A DNA stretch of 64,000 nt from Pilasporangium apinafurcum (lineage: Eukaryota > Oomycota > Peronosporomycetes > Pythiales > Pythiaceae). Below the pieces are notes generated by a model that was given only the letters and a program-made list of their open reading frames with translations, was not told the origin of the DNA and ran no database searches. Shown piece after piece: positions 23,845 to 34,010 of the stretch (position 1 is the stretch's first letter; every line of letters starts with the position of its first letter). Location: assembly GCA_001600495.1 (NCBI GenBank), contig BCKE01000047.1, positions 226,499 through 290,498 of the forward strand, read 5' to 3'. The position numbers and the translations under genes are program-made.

Positions 23845-24975
23845 CTACATGCCCTTACCTGGATAATAGTATTCGTAAAAGAGATCCATGAGTGGAGGCT
23901 TGATGTAGTGGAAACTAATCGAGTCCGGTGCACAGCAGTCTTTGCCATTTTTCCATCCTATCCCGACATGGTCTGAAAACCAATTGTTTTCATCGTAGAT
24001 GGATTTGAAGACACTGTGATCGTATGCTGTCTCATCATACGGTTTAAAAAACAGGTCATTCGGGTCGTACTGGTGGAATCGTTCGCGTTGCTGTGCGTCG
24101 CGCGTATCGCGTGGAAAGACGCCGTGGTAGTACATGCAAAAGGAGATGGCCCAGTCATCCGGCACCACCTCAGTGGGCAAACAGTAGCTTTCGTCAAACG
24201 ATGCCTCTAGGAGCTTCAAATAGGCCCAATTTAATACATAGCCACCGCCGCCCGGTGTGTAGATCAGTCCGCCCTTGGCTTTCGTTTCGGCCTTGATCTT
24301 GAACATTTGTTGCAGCTGATCAGGATCGTGTTCATCATAAGGGTTAAATGGGCGTTCCATTTCCCACCTGCATATCGATGAAACAAGGCAAATAGTAAGC
24401 ATCGTGCTCATAACACAGTTAGGTCAGAATCATTACCATTGCAATGTCATTCGGTGCCCAAGCAGCGTTGGTTCGGATGTTGGAATCGCCTTGATTTCTG
24501 GTGAGAGCAAATATTTCTTCAAATTTTCCATTATCAAAAACGTGTCGTCATCGCATTTAAACACCCAGTCAAACTCATCTTCGCCATACTCTCGAAGAAT
24601 GAGCCGCACAATCTCGCGGTGTTTCTGCCATAATGTTTCATGTAACGGCGGGGCCATAATCCGAACGGTGGGGATATCCACGTCCTCCACGTCACTCATG
24701 AAAAGAATTTTGTCGCACTTCTTCCCCCAGGTATTTTTGATGGAAAGGATGCGGTCCGCGTGATTCTTGTGGTATGTGTTCACCCAACAGAGCACACGCA
24801 CGCTGTCCATTTCCTCCTGAGTAATCGGCTGTACTTGTACCAGATTCATCGCATGGACGTTTGTGCCTAGCCTCTCCAGTAGATCGCCCTCTCGCGCGTC
24901 AAATGCTTGGACGCCATCCTTCCTCCATCCCGCCAGGGTGCACACAAGCAGCCCCACACGCAATAGCAATCCCAT
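23845..24975 (-). CDS. Core-1 beta-1,3-galactosyltransferase-like (GT31 / C1GALT1 family)
   Basis: Two exons, 24437-24975 and 23845-24367, totalling 1062 nt (353 aa). The N-terminus MGLLLRVGLLVCTLAG is a signal peptide or short signal anchor, pointing to the secretory pathway. Family motifs: RVLCWVNTYHKNHADRI, IKNTWGKKCDKILFMSD, DWVFKCDDDTFLIMENL (the DDD metal/nucleotide-sugar motif), and GGGGYVLNWAYLKLL followed by VPDDWAISFCM. The C-terminal half has several Cys and a DSISFHYIKP segment as in C1GALT1. GT31 enzymes use UDP-sugar; acceptor specificity in this organism is unknown. Start ATG 24975 is used because the codon at 24981 is TTG. Confidence 0.85.
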
Positions 24976-25227
24976 TTCCAAACCTCCAAATACGTCACAC
25001 TTTTGAAGGACATAAAATAACTCATGGTTTACCTACTAATTACTTGTCTAAGTACTGTTTTAACTAAATTTTAGACGAAAAACGAACGCAAAACAAATGT
25101 AAAAAAACGCTACGATCTGGCACGTTTAACCTTTATTCCGCACGTGTTTTGTACCATGCATGATACAATGAGAAAATAGTTACACTCATCTGTTTCCAAA
25201 ATCATAGCAATGAGGACTTTTATCACC

Positions 25228-26142
25228 TCAGTTTTTGATTTCGAGTACCAATTCATTCTTTTTCCTCGTGAACACCTCGAGTCTCTTCTTTTTCTTCACT
25301 TGGTCGATGAATAGTCTCAAAATGTTGATTGCAGTGTTGATGTCACGGTTCCACAATGTGNGATGACATTCACTATTTTTGCAGTGTCNCACACCATAAA
25401 GACCGTCACTGACAATTTTTCCGTCAAGGACAAACCCCTTCATCTTCTTATGACAAGCACAACACANCNTGCTCGTCCTGAACTCGTCCACATCAACAAC
25501 ACNACACCTGGAACCAATTTTCTTCNGTAGNNTCGTTGTNGGAACAGCAATGTTGCCTTTAGCTGAGCTTGTGAAACTTGTATCTCCATACGCGATAACG
25601 GTTCGTTTATCTCCACCTGTAAGGTTCTTGACTACCTTCTCGTACGTCTGTTGTCGACGGATGTAGGTCGACCATCGTAGCTTCTTCATCTTCTTTGATG
25701 AATACACATCAAGAAGACGATCCAAGTGCAGGAAACAAAATCTCACCCGTTCCAAATAGGAGATAAGGTCTGGAACTTTTGCCGAAGGAACGTTTTCATT
25801 GAAGGTTTTGATGTCAGGCTCAGTATCAATCCACTCTTTNGTCAACTTTGTTCGTCTATGGTAGCCGCACTCTCTGTAGAAATGGCCCTTAGACCAGTGG
25901 ATGACTTCATGTTTCACGTTTTCTCCTTTCGGCTTTTGCAGCGTAGCCATGCTTTCTTCTTTGTAGACAACAGCAGTAAAGATCTTCTTTCTTCCCGGGT
26001 CCAAACCGATGATCCGGTCTTCAAGAGAAAATGTCTCTTTTTTCTCTCTCGCGGGAAGCTTTGGATGGGAAATCGCCACACCAACTGACATATCGTCGGT
26101 CGAGATGAAGTGCTCAAGCTCCTTTCGCTGAACTTTGGTCAC
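25228..26142 (-). CDS. Fanzor-type (eukaryotic TnpB-like) nuclease, C-terminal nuclease half
   Basis: 304-codon open frame with RuvC and zinc-ribbon features of Fanzor proteins, the eukaryotic RNA-guided TnpB relatives. RIIGLDPGRKK (Asp48) is RuvC-I. RTVIAYGDTSF has Asp187 where TnpB has its RuvC-II region. VVDVDEFRTS holds Glu220, the position I recall as the rearranged RuvC-II glutamate of Fanzor1 proteins. CCAC (227-230) with HCKNSEC (253-259) forms the zinc ribbon. TLWNRDINTAINIL supplies RuvC-III Asp267. So all three acidic positions and the ribbon cysteines are present. Ten N bases (25361-25840) give ambiguous residues only inside this frame. The first codon is GTG and the frame continues upstream to a TGA at 26167-26169, so this is the C-terminal part of a longer protein. 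Not seen: accompanying transposase or element ends. Confidence 0.8.
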   Translation of the reverse strand: MTKVQRKELEHFISTDDMSVGVAISHPKLPAREKKETFSLEDRIIGLDPGRKKIFTAVVYKEESMATLQKPKGENVKHEVIHWSKGHFYRECGYHRRTKLXKEWIDTEPDIKTFNENVPSAKVPDLISYLERVRFCFLHLDRLLDVYSSKKMKKLRWSTYIRRQQTYEKVVKNLTGGDKRTVIAYGDTSFTSSAKGNIAVXTTXLXKKIGSRCXVVDVDEFRTSXXCCACHKKMKGFVLDGKIVSDGLYGVXHCKNSECHXTLWNRDINTAINILRLFIDQVKKKKRLEVFTRKKNELVLEIKN

Positions 26143-26621
26143 AAGACCTATATTGAAGTACGTGCATCATAACTCAGCTTTGGCGGCATAAAGCTCAACA
26201 GGGTCACCCAAAGCCTTAGCAAGTTCCTTCAGGACGGTGGAGTTGATCTTGATGAAAATGGGTTTGAACTATTTCTGTGGAAGCAGAGAGCAGACTCGGC
26301 AACCTTCATTCCATCATCCATGTGAGCTTGTATGTCTATCAGCATTGTGTGGAGAAAGGGCATGTGACGTTCTGGTGATTTGTTCAAGTCGAGTGGCAGC
26401 GGTCCGATCTCGTTTCTCACTCTATCCGATAATTCCTGCATCCAAACAATATTCTCAGTAGGGATGGGATACTTCTTGAACCTGAAGTACGCAGGCATCA
26501 GGTTGGATAAGCTATCCTGAGTTTGGGTGCTTGCACAGACCAGCAGTGAAATAGCACTCTTGATTATCTTGCCTTGGTGCTTTTCAAAATAGTCACTGTC
26601 ATGAACGAGAGTTGCAAGCAT
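26143..26621 (-). pseudogene. N-terminal half of the same Fanzor-like gene, out of frame
   Basis: Upstream of the nuclease half. The frame that continues from it reads KINSTVLKELAKALGDPVEL (about 26200-26265) and is separated from it by one TGA (26167-26169). Further upstream, coding character shifts to another frame: 26229-26621 encodes LMPAYFRFKKYPIPTENIVW and further helical, charged sequence. One frameshift near 26275 plus one nonsense codon would therefore separate a once continuous protein of roughly 440-450 aa. An intron at the shift cannot be excluded (CTTCCACAG lies there), and sequence error is possible given the N bases nearby. Role as the N-terminal wedge/REC-like part is inference from position. 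Confidence 0.55.
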
Positions 26622-27064
26622 AGTGTGAGAAGGTAGGTTCCAGAAGCGCGCATTTGGTCAGAACACTGTTAACGGTTCAAAAAAGATCGAGACCTCTGGA
26701 CCATCAAGTTAAATTGATAGAAGGAATGCTCAGCAATAAGAATGCATAGCTGTTTACAAATGGATAATCAGTAGGTAGTTAAAACCAGAAACACGATCAC
26801 TTTCCAATTGCCTACCTACCTTACGATCTCCACACGTCAATATCGTCAGAACTACTTGTCGCCCTGCAGAAAATGAAATAGTGGAAGAATCCTCAGAATC
26901 TACTCTTTTATGCCAAGTGGAGTGATCGTTGCTAAATCCAGTAGAAACAAACTTACACTGTAAAAGAGGATGCACTTCATATAGTACAACTCTACTTCCA
27001 CTAGTACACTTGAGGAAAAAAGGCTAAACTCCAAAGTCAATAATACCGGAATTAGTGTATCCAC
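26622..27064. other. Intergenic region, nothing recognised
   Basis: Between the Fanzor-like gene and the divergent RGS/DENN gene. A 73-codon frame at 26754-26975 shows no recognisable domain. Probably holds the promoter of the gene at 27065 and possibly the left end of the Fanzor-carrying element, which I could not delimit. Confidence 0.35.
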
Positions 27065-30000
27065 ATGGCTCACCCGCATGCAGCAGATGTAGCAGATGAG
27101 CTACTCGTCTGTGTGACGCTGGAAGATGTGGCGAAGGACGCGATGCGGCGGCAGATCTTTCTCTCCGCATTCGGCGATGAGCAAGAGACGCTGCAGCTTT
27201 CCTTTTCGTTCCTCAACCATGTCCACAGGTATAAGCAGCTTACCGGACAGAAGGAGCTGCTTCTCAACAGTGTACAACCATTGTGTCTAGACTTGTCATG
27301 GTGCAATTGCTAGAATCGCTTCGTGTATCTTATGTCTTTTATGTTAATACAGGCGCGTGACATCGTTTTGACGTATTTACGTGACTCATCTGCCCAGCTT
27401 TGTGTACATCTGCAGACGACACCAATGCAGCAATTGTTGCACCGCATCCATGTGGTACTAGACGCCGGGACAGCGCCGTTGGATCTCTTCTGTGGTATCG
27501 AGGAGCATGTCAAGGGCTGCCTGGCGAACGAGAAATTCCCGCTTTTCCTCCGCAGTCCACAATACCAGGAGCTCTGTGATGCTATTCGCAACCACCGCGA
27601 TCTACCACTGGGGGAGATTTTGGTCGATCATCGACGCACAGATTTTTTAGAACGATTCTTGCAACAGAGCGACCCAATGGCCGTTGGTAATCTGCGCTTC
27701 TGGGTGGACGTCCAGACAACATTTTTACCGCTCATCCAGACGAATCTCTTCTCGGTGGCGCTTTTTGAAGAGATTCACACCACGGTACGAAAAATTTTCA
27801 ACGTCTATCTCACGGAAAGCTCCAGCACCTTCGCGACACGCATCTCTGAGGCAATCCGCAAAGAAACACTGCAGAAGATCCTACAATTGCAGGGTGAGCC
27901 GTTCTCACCACCACGCTATGCGAATCTCTTTCGCGCTGCACAGGACGCCGTATGGCGATGGCTACAGAACGACGTCTACACGCGGTTCAAGGCCTCGCCG
28001 TTCTATGTATTGCTGGTCGTGGAGATCGAAAACCTGGAGTCCGACCACCGCTTGCGACGCTTAAGTGAGCATGTGCAGAGAGAGAAGACACATCCAACTA
28101 AGTCCAGTGCCATTGTCATTCCAATCCACACGAAAGAGCAACAGCAAAAAGCAACAGCAATGTGTAATATTGGCGAAGTTCAGCAATTTAAGCGCACAAT
28201 CGCACTAGAAGAGCTCAAGATGCACCAAGTAGAAAGCATTGCTGTCTATTCCGTCGTATGCAGCGCTGCTAGCACAACCACAATGAGCTATGACTTTTTT
28301 TGTGGAAAAGAATCGGCAACGTCTAACTGTCACATGACGTATCTGGTACGGATGTGCTAAGACACTTTGATTGTGATATCGCAAACGTGTAACTCATAGT
28401 ATGCGCTTTTATAGGACTACTGTTGGAACAAGCAATCAATCTTCACATCTCCTGCTATGTTTTCACCCTCTCAAAGATCTCAACAACCAAGTACGTCCGT
28501 CGTTGCCCTACTTTTCGTTAATAATTTAACCGTTATTCTTCGATTCGTAGCACCAAAGTCTGTCCTACATGACTTTGTCTTACCGAACGGAAAGGAGCAC
28601 CTATACGGGGTTTGTTTAACCGTCTGGTATCAGATCGACGTGTGCAATGATCCCACGCTCAGTGGTCTATGTAATGACGACACGAACTACGCGACGAATG
28701 CAGCATCCATTCGGTGGTTGCCGCGGTTTCTCTTAGTGACTTCTCATGCACCAATTCATACTAAAGGCAGATTTCTGCTGCAACAGTTGATGTCTGATCC
28801 TCTGGTACTCCTTAGGTACAAGCGATGGAGGCAAATTGCTTGATAGTAACTCACGTTCATTCCAATGTGATAATAGGATTCCATGACGGGCGAACGGATA
28901 CTCGAAATTCTTGAGTCAATACCCTGCAATATGTCGCCACATCCGACCATTCTTCAAGCGCAATACGCAGGATTTTATCTGCAGAGTTGCCTGGATTGCG
29001 TTGATATGCCATTACATTGGATTGCTAAACTTTTGAGCACACAGGTTTGTACATTTATATCTTCGTCATCTAAGTAATAACTTATCATTACCACTAATCA
29101 TACTTCTGTAGACAATTGTTAGTCTTGTGGCTTTGCTCCTTGCAGAAAAGTCGCTGATTCTAGTATCACAACGCCCAACAGCGCTCGTTGTGGTCGGCGA
29201 GGCATTAAAGGAACTCTTGCGACCGTTTCAATGGCAGGTAAACAGTCTGTAAGCATCACACTGACGGATTGCATGTTCATTTGTATCCTGTCTACCTATT
29301 ATAGCACTTTTATCTCCCGTTTTGCCCCATCGGTATTGCTGCTGAGCTATCAAAGCAGCAGTTTTTTTCGACTACGTTACCGTTTATCATTGGCTTTGAA
29401 GAAACTCTTGTCCCACAAAAGCAGAAAGACTCGGGAACCGACCAGCGTTATCGAATCAGTGGGTATTTGTACACATCCTTAAGGCTGCTGTATGAATAAC
29501 GTCTCTTATTATCGCTATTTGATGTGTCAACAGGGAATAGCTTATATAACGTGCATAAAGTCCCTTTGCAGCTTCAGTTGCCTCCTTTGGGTCCTCACTT
29601 TGAGGTGAGTGGTTCGACTTCGTCCTATCCACCCGAGATTTTGCAGACATCTGCTATAATTCTGGACATCGATGCTGATGATATCTACGTCCCAAATGGG
29701 GTTGAAGTTCCGGAGTTACCACGTACATCTGGCTCTGTAGCTGTTATTGGATCAATCCATTTCCCTTAAACGTTTTGTTTGTGCTCTATAGACTCAGTTG
29801 TACGAGTATTTGAAGGCGTATTGAAGAAAGCATTACTGCATCCTGAAATTACAAATGCAGATTCGCATTTGTTCAACACGGAGAAAGGCTCCACTCTTCT
29901 GGATCAAATGCTGCTAACAGTAATACCAAGAAACAGCCAACATTCCGCGACGGGCTGGCCCTTCGATATTGGCGTGCGACTGGCACTACTCTGGTTCTTG

Positions 30001-30341
30001 GACGCACTATTTGGCGACGTTATATACCACTTTTGCTCATTCCCCAAGGCTATCCAACCGCCAACTGATTTCATCGTGCCGGACAGTGGAGAAGGCTATA
30101 TTATCTTTGAAGCGGACTCATTTCTAGATGCTCACATTGAGCTCGGATGTCGCGATTTCTTTCGCCAATGCTTTCAAACCGAGGTAAGACAAGATGATTC
30201 AAGTTTTGGGTATAAAAGCTTTTGTATACATCCCAATATTTCGCTAAACGATGTTGTTGTAATGTACATCAGCTTTTTCGAGACTTTCTCCGCCGCCAGC
30301 ACCTGCAATTCACCGTGTTCGACAGTGACACTGCGAGTTAA
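27065..30341 (+). CDS. RGS-RGS-DENN domain protein
   Basis: Ten exons: 27065-27271, 27353-28345, 28415-28490, 28551-28804, 28877-29044, 29112-29237, 29305-29458, 29534-29722, 29792-30183 and 30273-30341. They sum to 2628 nt (875 aa) with all phases consistent. The first ~360 residues contain two regulator-of-G-protein-signalling-like helical domains, one around LLNSARDIVLTYLRDSS..FPLFLRSPQYQELC, the second around DFLERFLQQSDPMAVGNLRFW..ASPFYVLLVVEI. The rest is a DENN module: uDENN (GVCLTVWYQI), central DENN (TIVSLVALLLAEKSLILVSQ.., PFQWQHFYLPFCP) and dDENN with the signature ILDIDADDIYVPNGVEVPEL. DENN proteins are usually GDP/GTP exchange factors for Rab GTPases; RGS domains accelerate Galpha GTPases. 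The fusion suggests coupling of G-protein signalling to membrane traffic (inference). Confidence 0.88.
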
Positions 30342-30440
30342 GCAGAGAAGGCTTTCTTGGTTTAGTGTAGTAATACAGATTAACAAACCATGACAGCATT
30401 GTGAAAACACCAATGCATTAAACTTACTCAGCGACACTGT

Positions 30441-31352
30441 CTACGATTGGTTCTGATGAAATGTTAATTCTTCCAAACTCACAAATTTAAAGTCTTTTAC
30501 GAGCTTCGGAAGCGCTCGCTTCAAAACTCCGATGGTCCATGGGCGATCGTGTACAATGATCACAGATCCATTGCGCGTGAGTGATCGCAAGTAGAACGAA
30601 TTGAGGACTTCCGAGTGAATCTGTGCATCGTGTGGGTAGACACTGCCCATGCAGATCCGATAGCCATTGCGCTCCACGATCTGTCGCATGGACGTCGTGA
30701 ACCATCCAGACGCTGGTCGCAGCCATTTCATTCCTTTCGCTGATCTACCACCTAAGAGGTATACGTTTGCATCGTCCTCGTCATTGTTATTGTCCCCTTC
30801 GGTCGTACCAGTGGACGGCAGTTCCTGTTGGAAACGACTGATGGCAGTATCACATTCTAGCAGCTTCTGCTCAAACACGTGCAAGTCATCGAGGATACTA
30901 GCACGGTCTTCGGTGAGATGGTTGCCCAGTACGTGTCCCTCGCGCACGATCCGACGCATAACATCCTCGCGACCAGCGATGTGGCTGGAGATGATAAAGA
31001 ACGTCGCTTTGATATTGTGTGCCAATAGAATATCCAGAATCTGCGCAGTATTGTCCGACGGCGCATCATCGATCGTCAATGAGCAGATGTGAGAAGACGT
31101 TTCCACGCGCCACAGCACAGATGGGTGGGAATTCCAGACGATCAGGCGTATAAACCACCTCGGCAGAGTGTAAACCAGCGCGAGTAAACCCAGTACTAGC
31201 GCGAAAAAGTAGGCGCCCCACATGACCACACCATTTGTGACTGCGACAGGCAGCACTGTCGGAGTGGTGTCGTCCAGTTGCTGCGCAGCAATAATTTCAA
31301 GCGAGAGAATTAGCACCATCAGCAGCGATCCAATAGTTGCTGGAGCACGCAT
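30441..31352 (-). CDS. Polysaccharide (chitin-type) deacetylase, NodB fold, secreted or membrane-anchored
   Basis: Intronless 303-aa CE4-family protein. Start ATG 31352 gives MRAPATIGSLLMVLILSLEIIAA, a signal peptide; a second hydrophobic stretch (WGAYFFALVLGLLALVYTLP, about 47-66) may anchor it. NodB motifs: TIDDAPSDN (motif 1, two Asp), ATFFIIS, GNHLTED (motif 2), WLRPASGWF (motif 3) and VIIVHDRPW (motif 4). In motif 2 the canonical H-S/T-x-x-H is H-L-T-E-D, so one metal-binding His appears replaced. An acidic loop (NNDEDD) is inserted between motifs 2 and 3. These enzymes remove acetyl groups from chitin-like polymers; with the altered motif, activity and substrate are uncertain. Confidence 0.82.
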   Translation of the reverse strand: MRAPATIGSLLMVLILSLEIIAAQQLDDTTPTVLPVAVTNGVVMWGAYFFALVLGLLALVYTLPRWFIRLIVWNSHPSVLWRVETSSHICSLTIDDAPSDNTAQILDILLAHNIKATFFIISSHIAGREDVMRRIVREGHVLGNHLTEDRASILDDLHVFEQKLLECDTAISRFQQELPSTGTTEGDNNNDEDDANVYLLGGRSAKGMKWLRPASGWFTTSMRQIVERNGYRICMGSVYPHDAQIHSEVLNSFYLRSLTRNGSVIIVHDRPWTIGVLKRALPKLVKDFKFVSLEELTFHQNQS

Positions 31353-32673
31353 GATCACTCGGTCTCACCGACTGAGACGATGGCTTTCTTTTTTGGAAAG
31401 AAATTCCAAATCAAGCAGAGGTAAGCGCCAGCAAAGGCAGCAGCCATGCTAAGTTCTTAGAATTACCAACCCATATAGTGGTAACGATTGTATTAACGCC
31501 CGGGATGATATACCACAATTAGTCATAAAAAAAATTAATGATGCTCTCATTTATTTTAGCTCCATTTTTTTAACTCTACACTATTATTAGTCATAGCATG
31601 ACTAAATAGGATGAATGGGTGCACGAATTTTCGGCTTTAGATTTTTCTTACATCGTACTTAGTAGATCTATAATGGTTTGATACATGGAAATACTGCTTT
31701 GGTTTGCAATTTCCTTACTTTGCATACTCATATAGATCTTCCAACACCCAGAAGCAAAAACGCTATGATGCGTCCTCTGAATTGGATCTAAGGTCATTTC
31801 TGGTAAGCTTAGAAGCGGAATAAAAAATGGAGATTTCTTGTCGTGAGAAGTAAAACAAAGTATGCCATTCTGTATCATTGTGTGCATCCAATAAGAATTG
31901 TACACCTGGAATGCGCATATTGGAAGAGAACGGAGAGTTCTTACAAGTATCGACACTAAAGTTATATTCTGGTTCGCAATAGCAATAGCTAACAAACTTT
32001 TTAGCGTTCGTTTGTTCATGGAGTTAAATGTCGCAGACCTGCTTGATGAACAGTATTGCGTGAGTGGTGGTGAAATTTGCTGTTCCTTAATTTTTATTCC
32101 CCCATTTCTCCCACCGGTGGGATATACTTTGACGTGTTTTTTCTCCCTATCGATAGAAACTTGTTTCCAATTCTCCGCAATGAGATCTTTTCTCCACTAT
32201 CCTTCTTTTCAAGAAAGGATGCGAAGTGATGACAGTGCATGCCCGAGGAGATCGAGTGCGTAGAGAATCAAAGTGACCAGAAAACATGACACGGTAGTAT
32301 CGGTGTGGAAAGGAGACACAGATACGAGATTATATGGGACAGCGGGAGTCTTGCGTGCGTCCATGCTCATGGTATTATCGCTGATGCATCGTTGAGTCGT
32401 ACATAGGCATTTAGTAAACTAGTGTTCACCGCTATCATTAGAGGGTGGCATCTTCAAACTGAGAATTGGTGGCAGCTATTTTATGAAACCTTCAGGCAAA
32501 CACTATTGTACGATCTGTGGCAAGCAACCTGTCGCTCCAACCCTAACAAGCAACGACGCCACTTGAATAATACCATACGGCGAATCTTCATTCCTAGTAC
32601 GTTACTCCACATATCATCTATAGCTGTACACTTTCAAGTGCAGCCTGGTGGCTAACTGCCTTCCATCTCGCTT
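31353..32673. other. Gene-poor region
   Basis: No gene I can support in 1.3 kb. Medium open frames occur at 31648-32019 (minus), 31898-32263 (plus) and 32422-32655 (plus), without recognised domains. A C-x-x-C piece (HYCTICGKQ) near 32498-32524 could be part of decayed element sequence leading into the Fanzor-type remnant that follows, but that is weak. Confidence 0.4.
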
Positions 32674-33288
32674 GTGAGTTTGCTACCAAGCCACGACATT
32701 GATTTCAGTCGAAAGAGATGGCCAAGTATAGATCCTTTGCCAAAGTTAGAGAGATATTTGGTATCCATCCTGAAACCATTAGAGGATGAGAACTTCCAGA
32801 TTTGGTTAACGCCAGAGCTATCTCAAGCAGTAGCGGGCACAGAATGTGGTTGTGAGATCTTGAATCGATTGGGACAAGGAATGGATATCATCTCATCCTT
32901 GTTGGACAACTACCATGAAGTCCTTCTTCCAACTTTTGGTACATCAGAGCTGACGTCCAAGCAAAAAAGGATATCAAGCAAGGTACCAAGAAAAATGATC
33001 GCATGGTCTCATTATAAGTTCAAGAAGCTACTTAGTTACAAAATGGAAAGATCAGGCGGATGCGTGATCGACTGTGGGGAGCATTATACAACAAAGCCTT
33101 ATTCTCAGTATGGGAGAATCAACCACACGATCGAGCACCAGAATATCTTTCAGCACCCTCACTGTAAGCTCGTTTTCGATAGGGATGTCAATGCTGCGAG
33201 GGACATCTTTCTGAAGAATGAACACCTACTCTCCTGGACTCATCGACTCCAGATGTCGGAGACGCCTACTCTGCAGTGTTTAGTCTAA
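32674..33288 (+). pseudogene. Fanzor/TnpB-like remnant, second family, copy 1 (C-terminal part)
   Basis: The frame from about 32900 reads LLDNYHEVLLPTFGTSEL, KVPRKMIAWSHYKFKKLL, then DCGEHYTTKPYSQYGRINH and CKLVFDRDVNAARDIFLKN. This is the TnpB/Fanzor C-terminus: RuvC-II E-x-Y-T-T/S-K, zinc ribbon, RuvC-III DRD-x-NAAR. The ribbon is broken: the C-x-x-C after TTK is PYSQY, and the first Cys of the second pair is His (HPHC). No RuvC-I GIDPG motif was found upstream, and the frame begins without an ATG, so it is truncated. It differs from the family at 25.2 kb (different ribbon and RuvC-II context) but matches the copy at 40.8-41.1 kb closely. Confidence 0.75.
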
Positions 33289-33322
33289 GCTAGCTTTTGT
33301 TAGTTAAGTCGGACCCATACAA
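33289..33322 (+). other. Conserved 3' tail past the Fanzor-type stop codon (copy 1)
   Basis: Immediately after the stop, CTAGCTTTTGTTAGTTAAG then TCGGACCCATACAA is shared, with about four base differences, with the sequence past the other copy at 40875-40907 (minus). Similarity stops at about 33322. A short conserved non-coding tail ending abruptly is what the right end, or the guide-RNA scaffold, of a TnpB-type element would look like. Confidence 0.5.
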
Positions 33323-33599
33323 TAACGGTTAATACTGTGGTATGTTTACACCTCGCAAGTTTCATCTACAGCTTGGAACGTTGTAAAAACAATGTCGTCA
33401 TTTTACTGAAAAATGCTTCGCTGAGTTCGTACGCAGTGGAGTTTCTGGTGTCAAGTGTTTGGCTTCAACAAGTTATTAAAAGTAATCAGATTGTGTCAAG
33501 TTGTGTGTATTATGCTACCTCTCAGTGGCACTAGTCAAAAAGTGGGGAAAATAGTATCTTCTTTCATCTTATTTTCGCAAGCTGTCCGTCCGTACGGAA

Positions 33600-33948
33600 A
33601 ACGTATGAGATTCCATTTTGTCCGTCTGGCCAAACCTGTCATACTGACTAGAAAACCTGACAAACGAATTACCTCGAAATCTTATTTTCAGTATAACCAA
33701 CTGTAAGTGTCTCTTTGCAACCAGTATGGGAAATCTTTTTACTGGTATGTCATTCGACAATTCATCACCAAATGGTCAACGGCGTTCCCGATGGCACAAT
33801 TGAATTTCGATCCGTTTTGCACAGTGAAAGCAAGACGTTTTGGAATCGCGACGTGAACGCTTCGCTGAATATTATGCGCGTGACGACAGAACTTTTCAAC
33901 AATCGAGCAAGACCAGAGTACTTGCAACGAGAATCAAGTGAGTCGTAG
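33600..33948 (+). pseudogene. Fanzor-type remnant, first family (C-terminal zinc ribbon and RuvC-III)
   Basis: Two frames: the first ends ..KRITSKSYFQYNQL before a TAA at 33704; the second (33715-33948) carries KTFWNRDVNASLNIMRVTTE. Together they correspond to the EFRTS..C..C ... LWNRDINTAINIL order seen at 25.2 kb, with both first-pair cysteines now Tyr, a nonsense codon and a frameshift. It ends RARPEYLQR..., like the basic tail of the 25.2 kb protein. Clearly inactive. Confidence 0.65.
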
Positions 33949-34010
33949 AAGCGCAAAAAAAGCGTGAGCTCGGGGTCTTCGGACTTGAACCAGCTCACAC
34001 AGTACAGCCC

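Noticed and set aside
25140-25230. TGTATCATGCATGGTACA near-palindrome as the Fanzor element end
   Set aside because: Only one copy in view and no matching sequence after the other first-family remnant; cannot be supported from this window.
32422-32655. Zinc-finger-like HYCTICGKQ as a host gene
   Set aside because: Very short, stop-bounded, in a decayed element region, with no partner cysteines.
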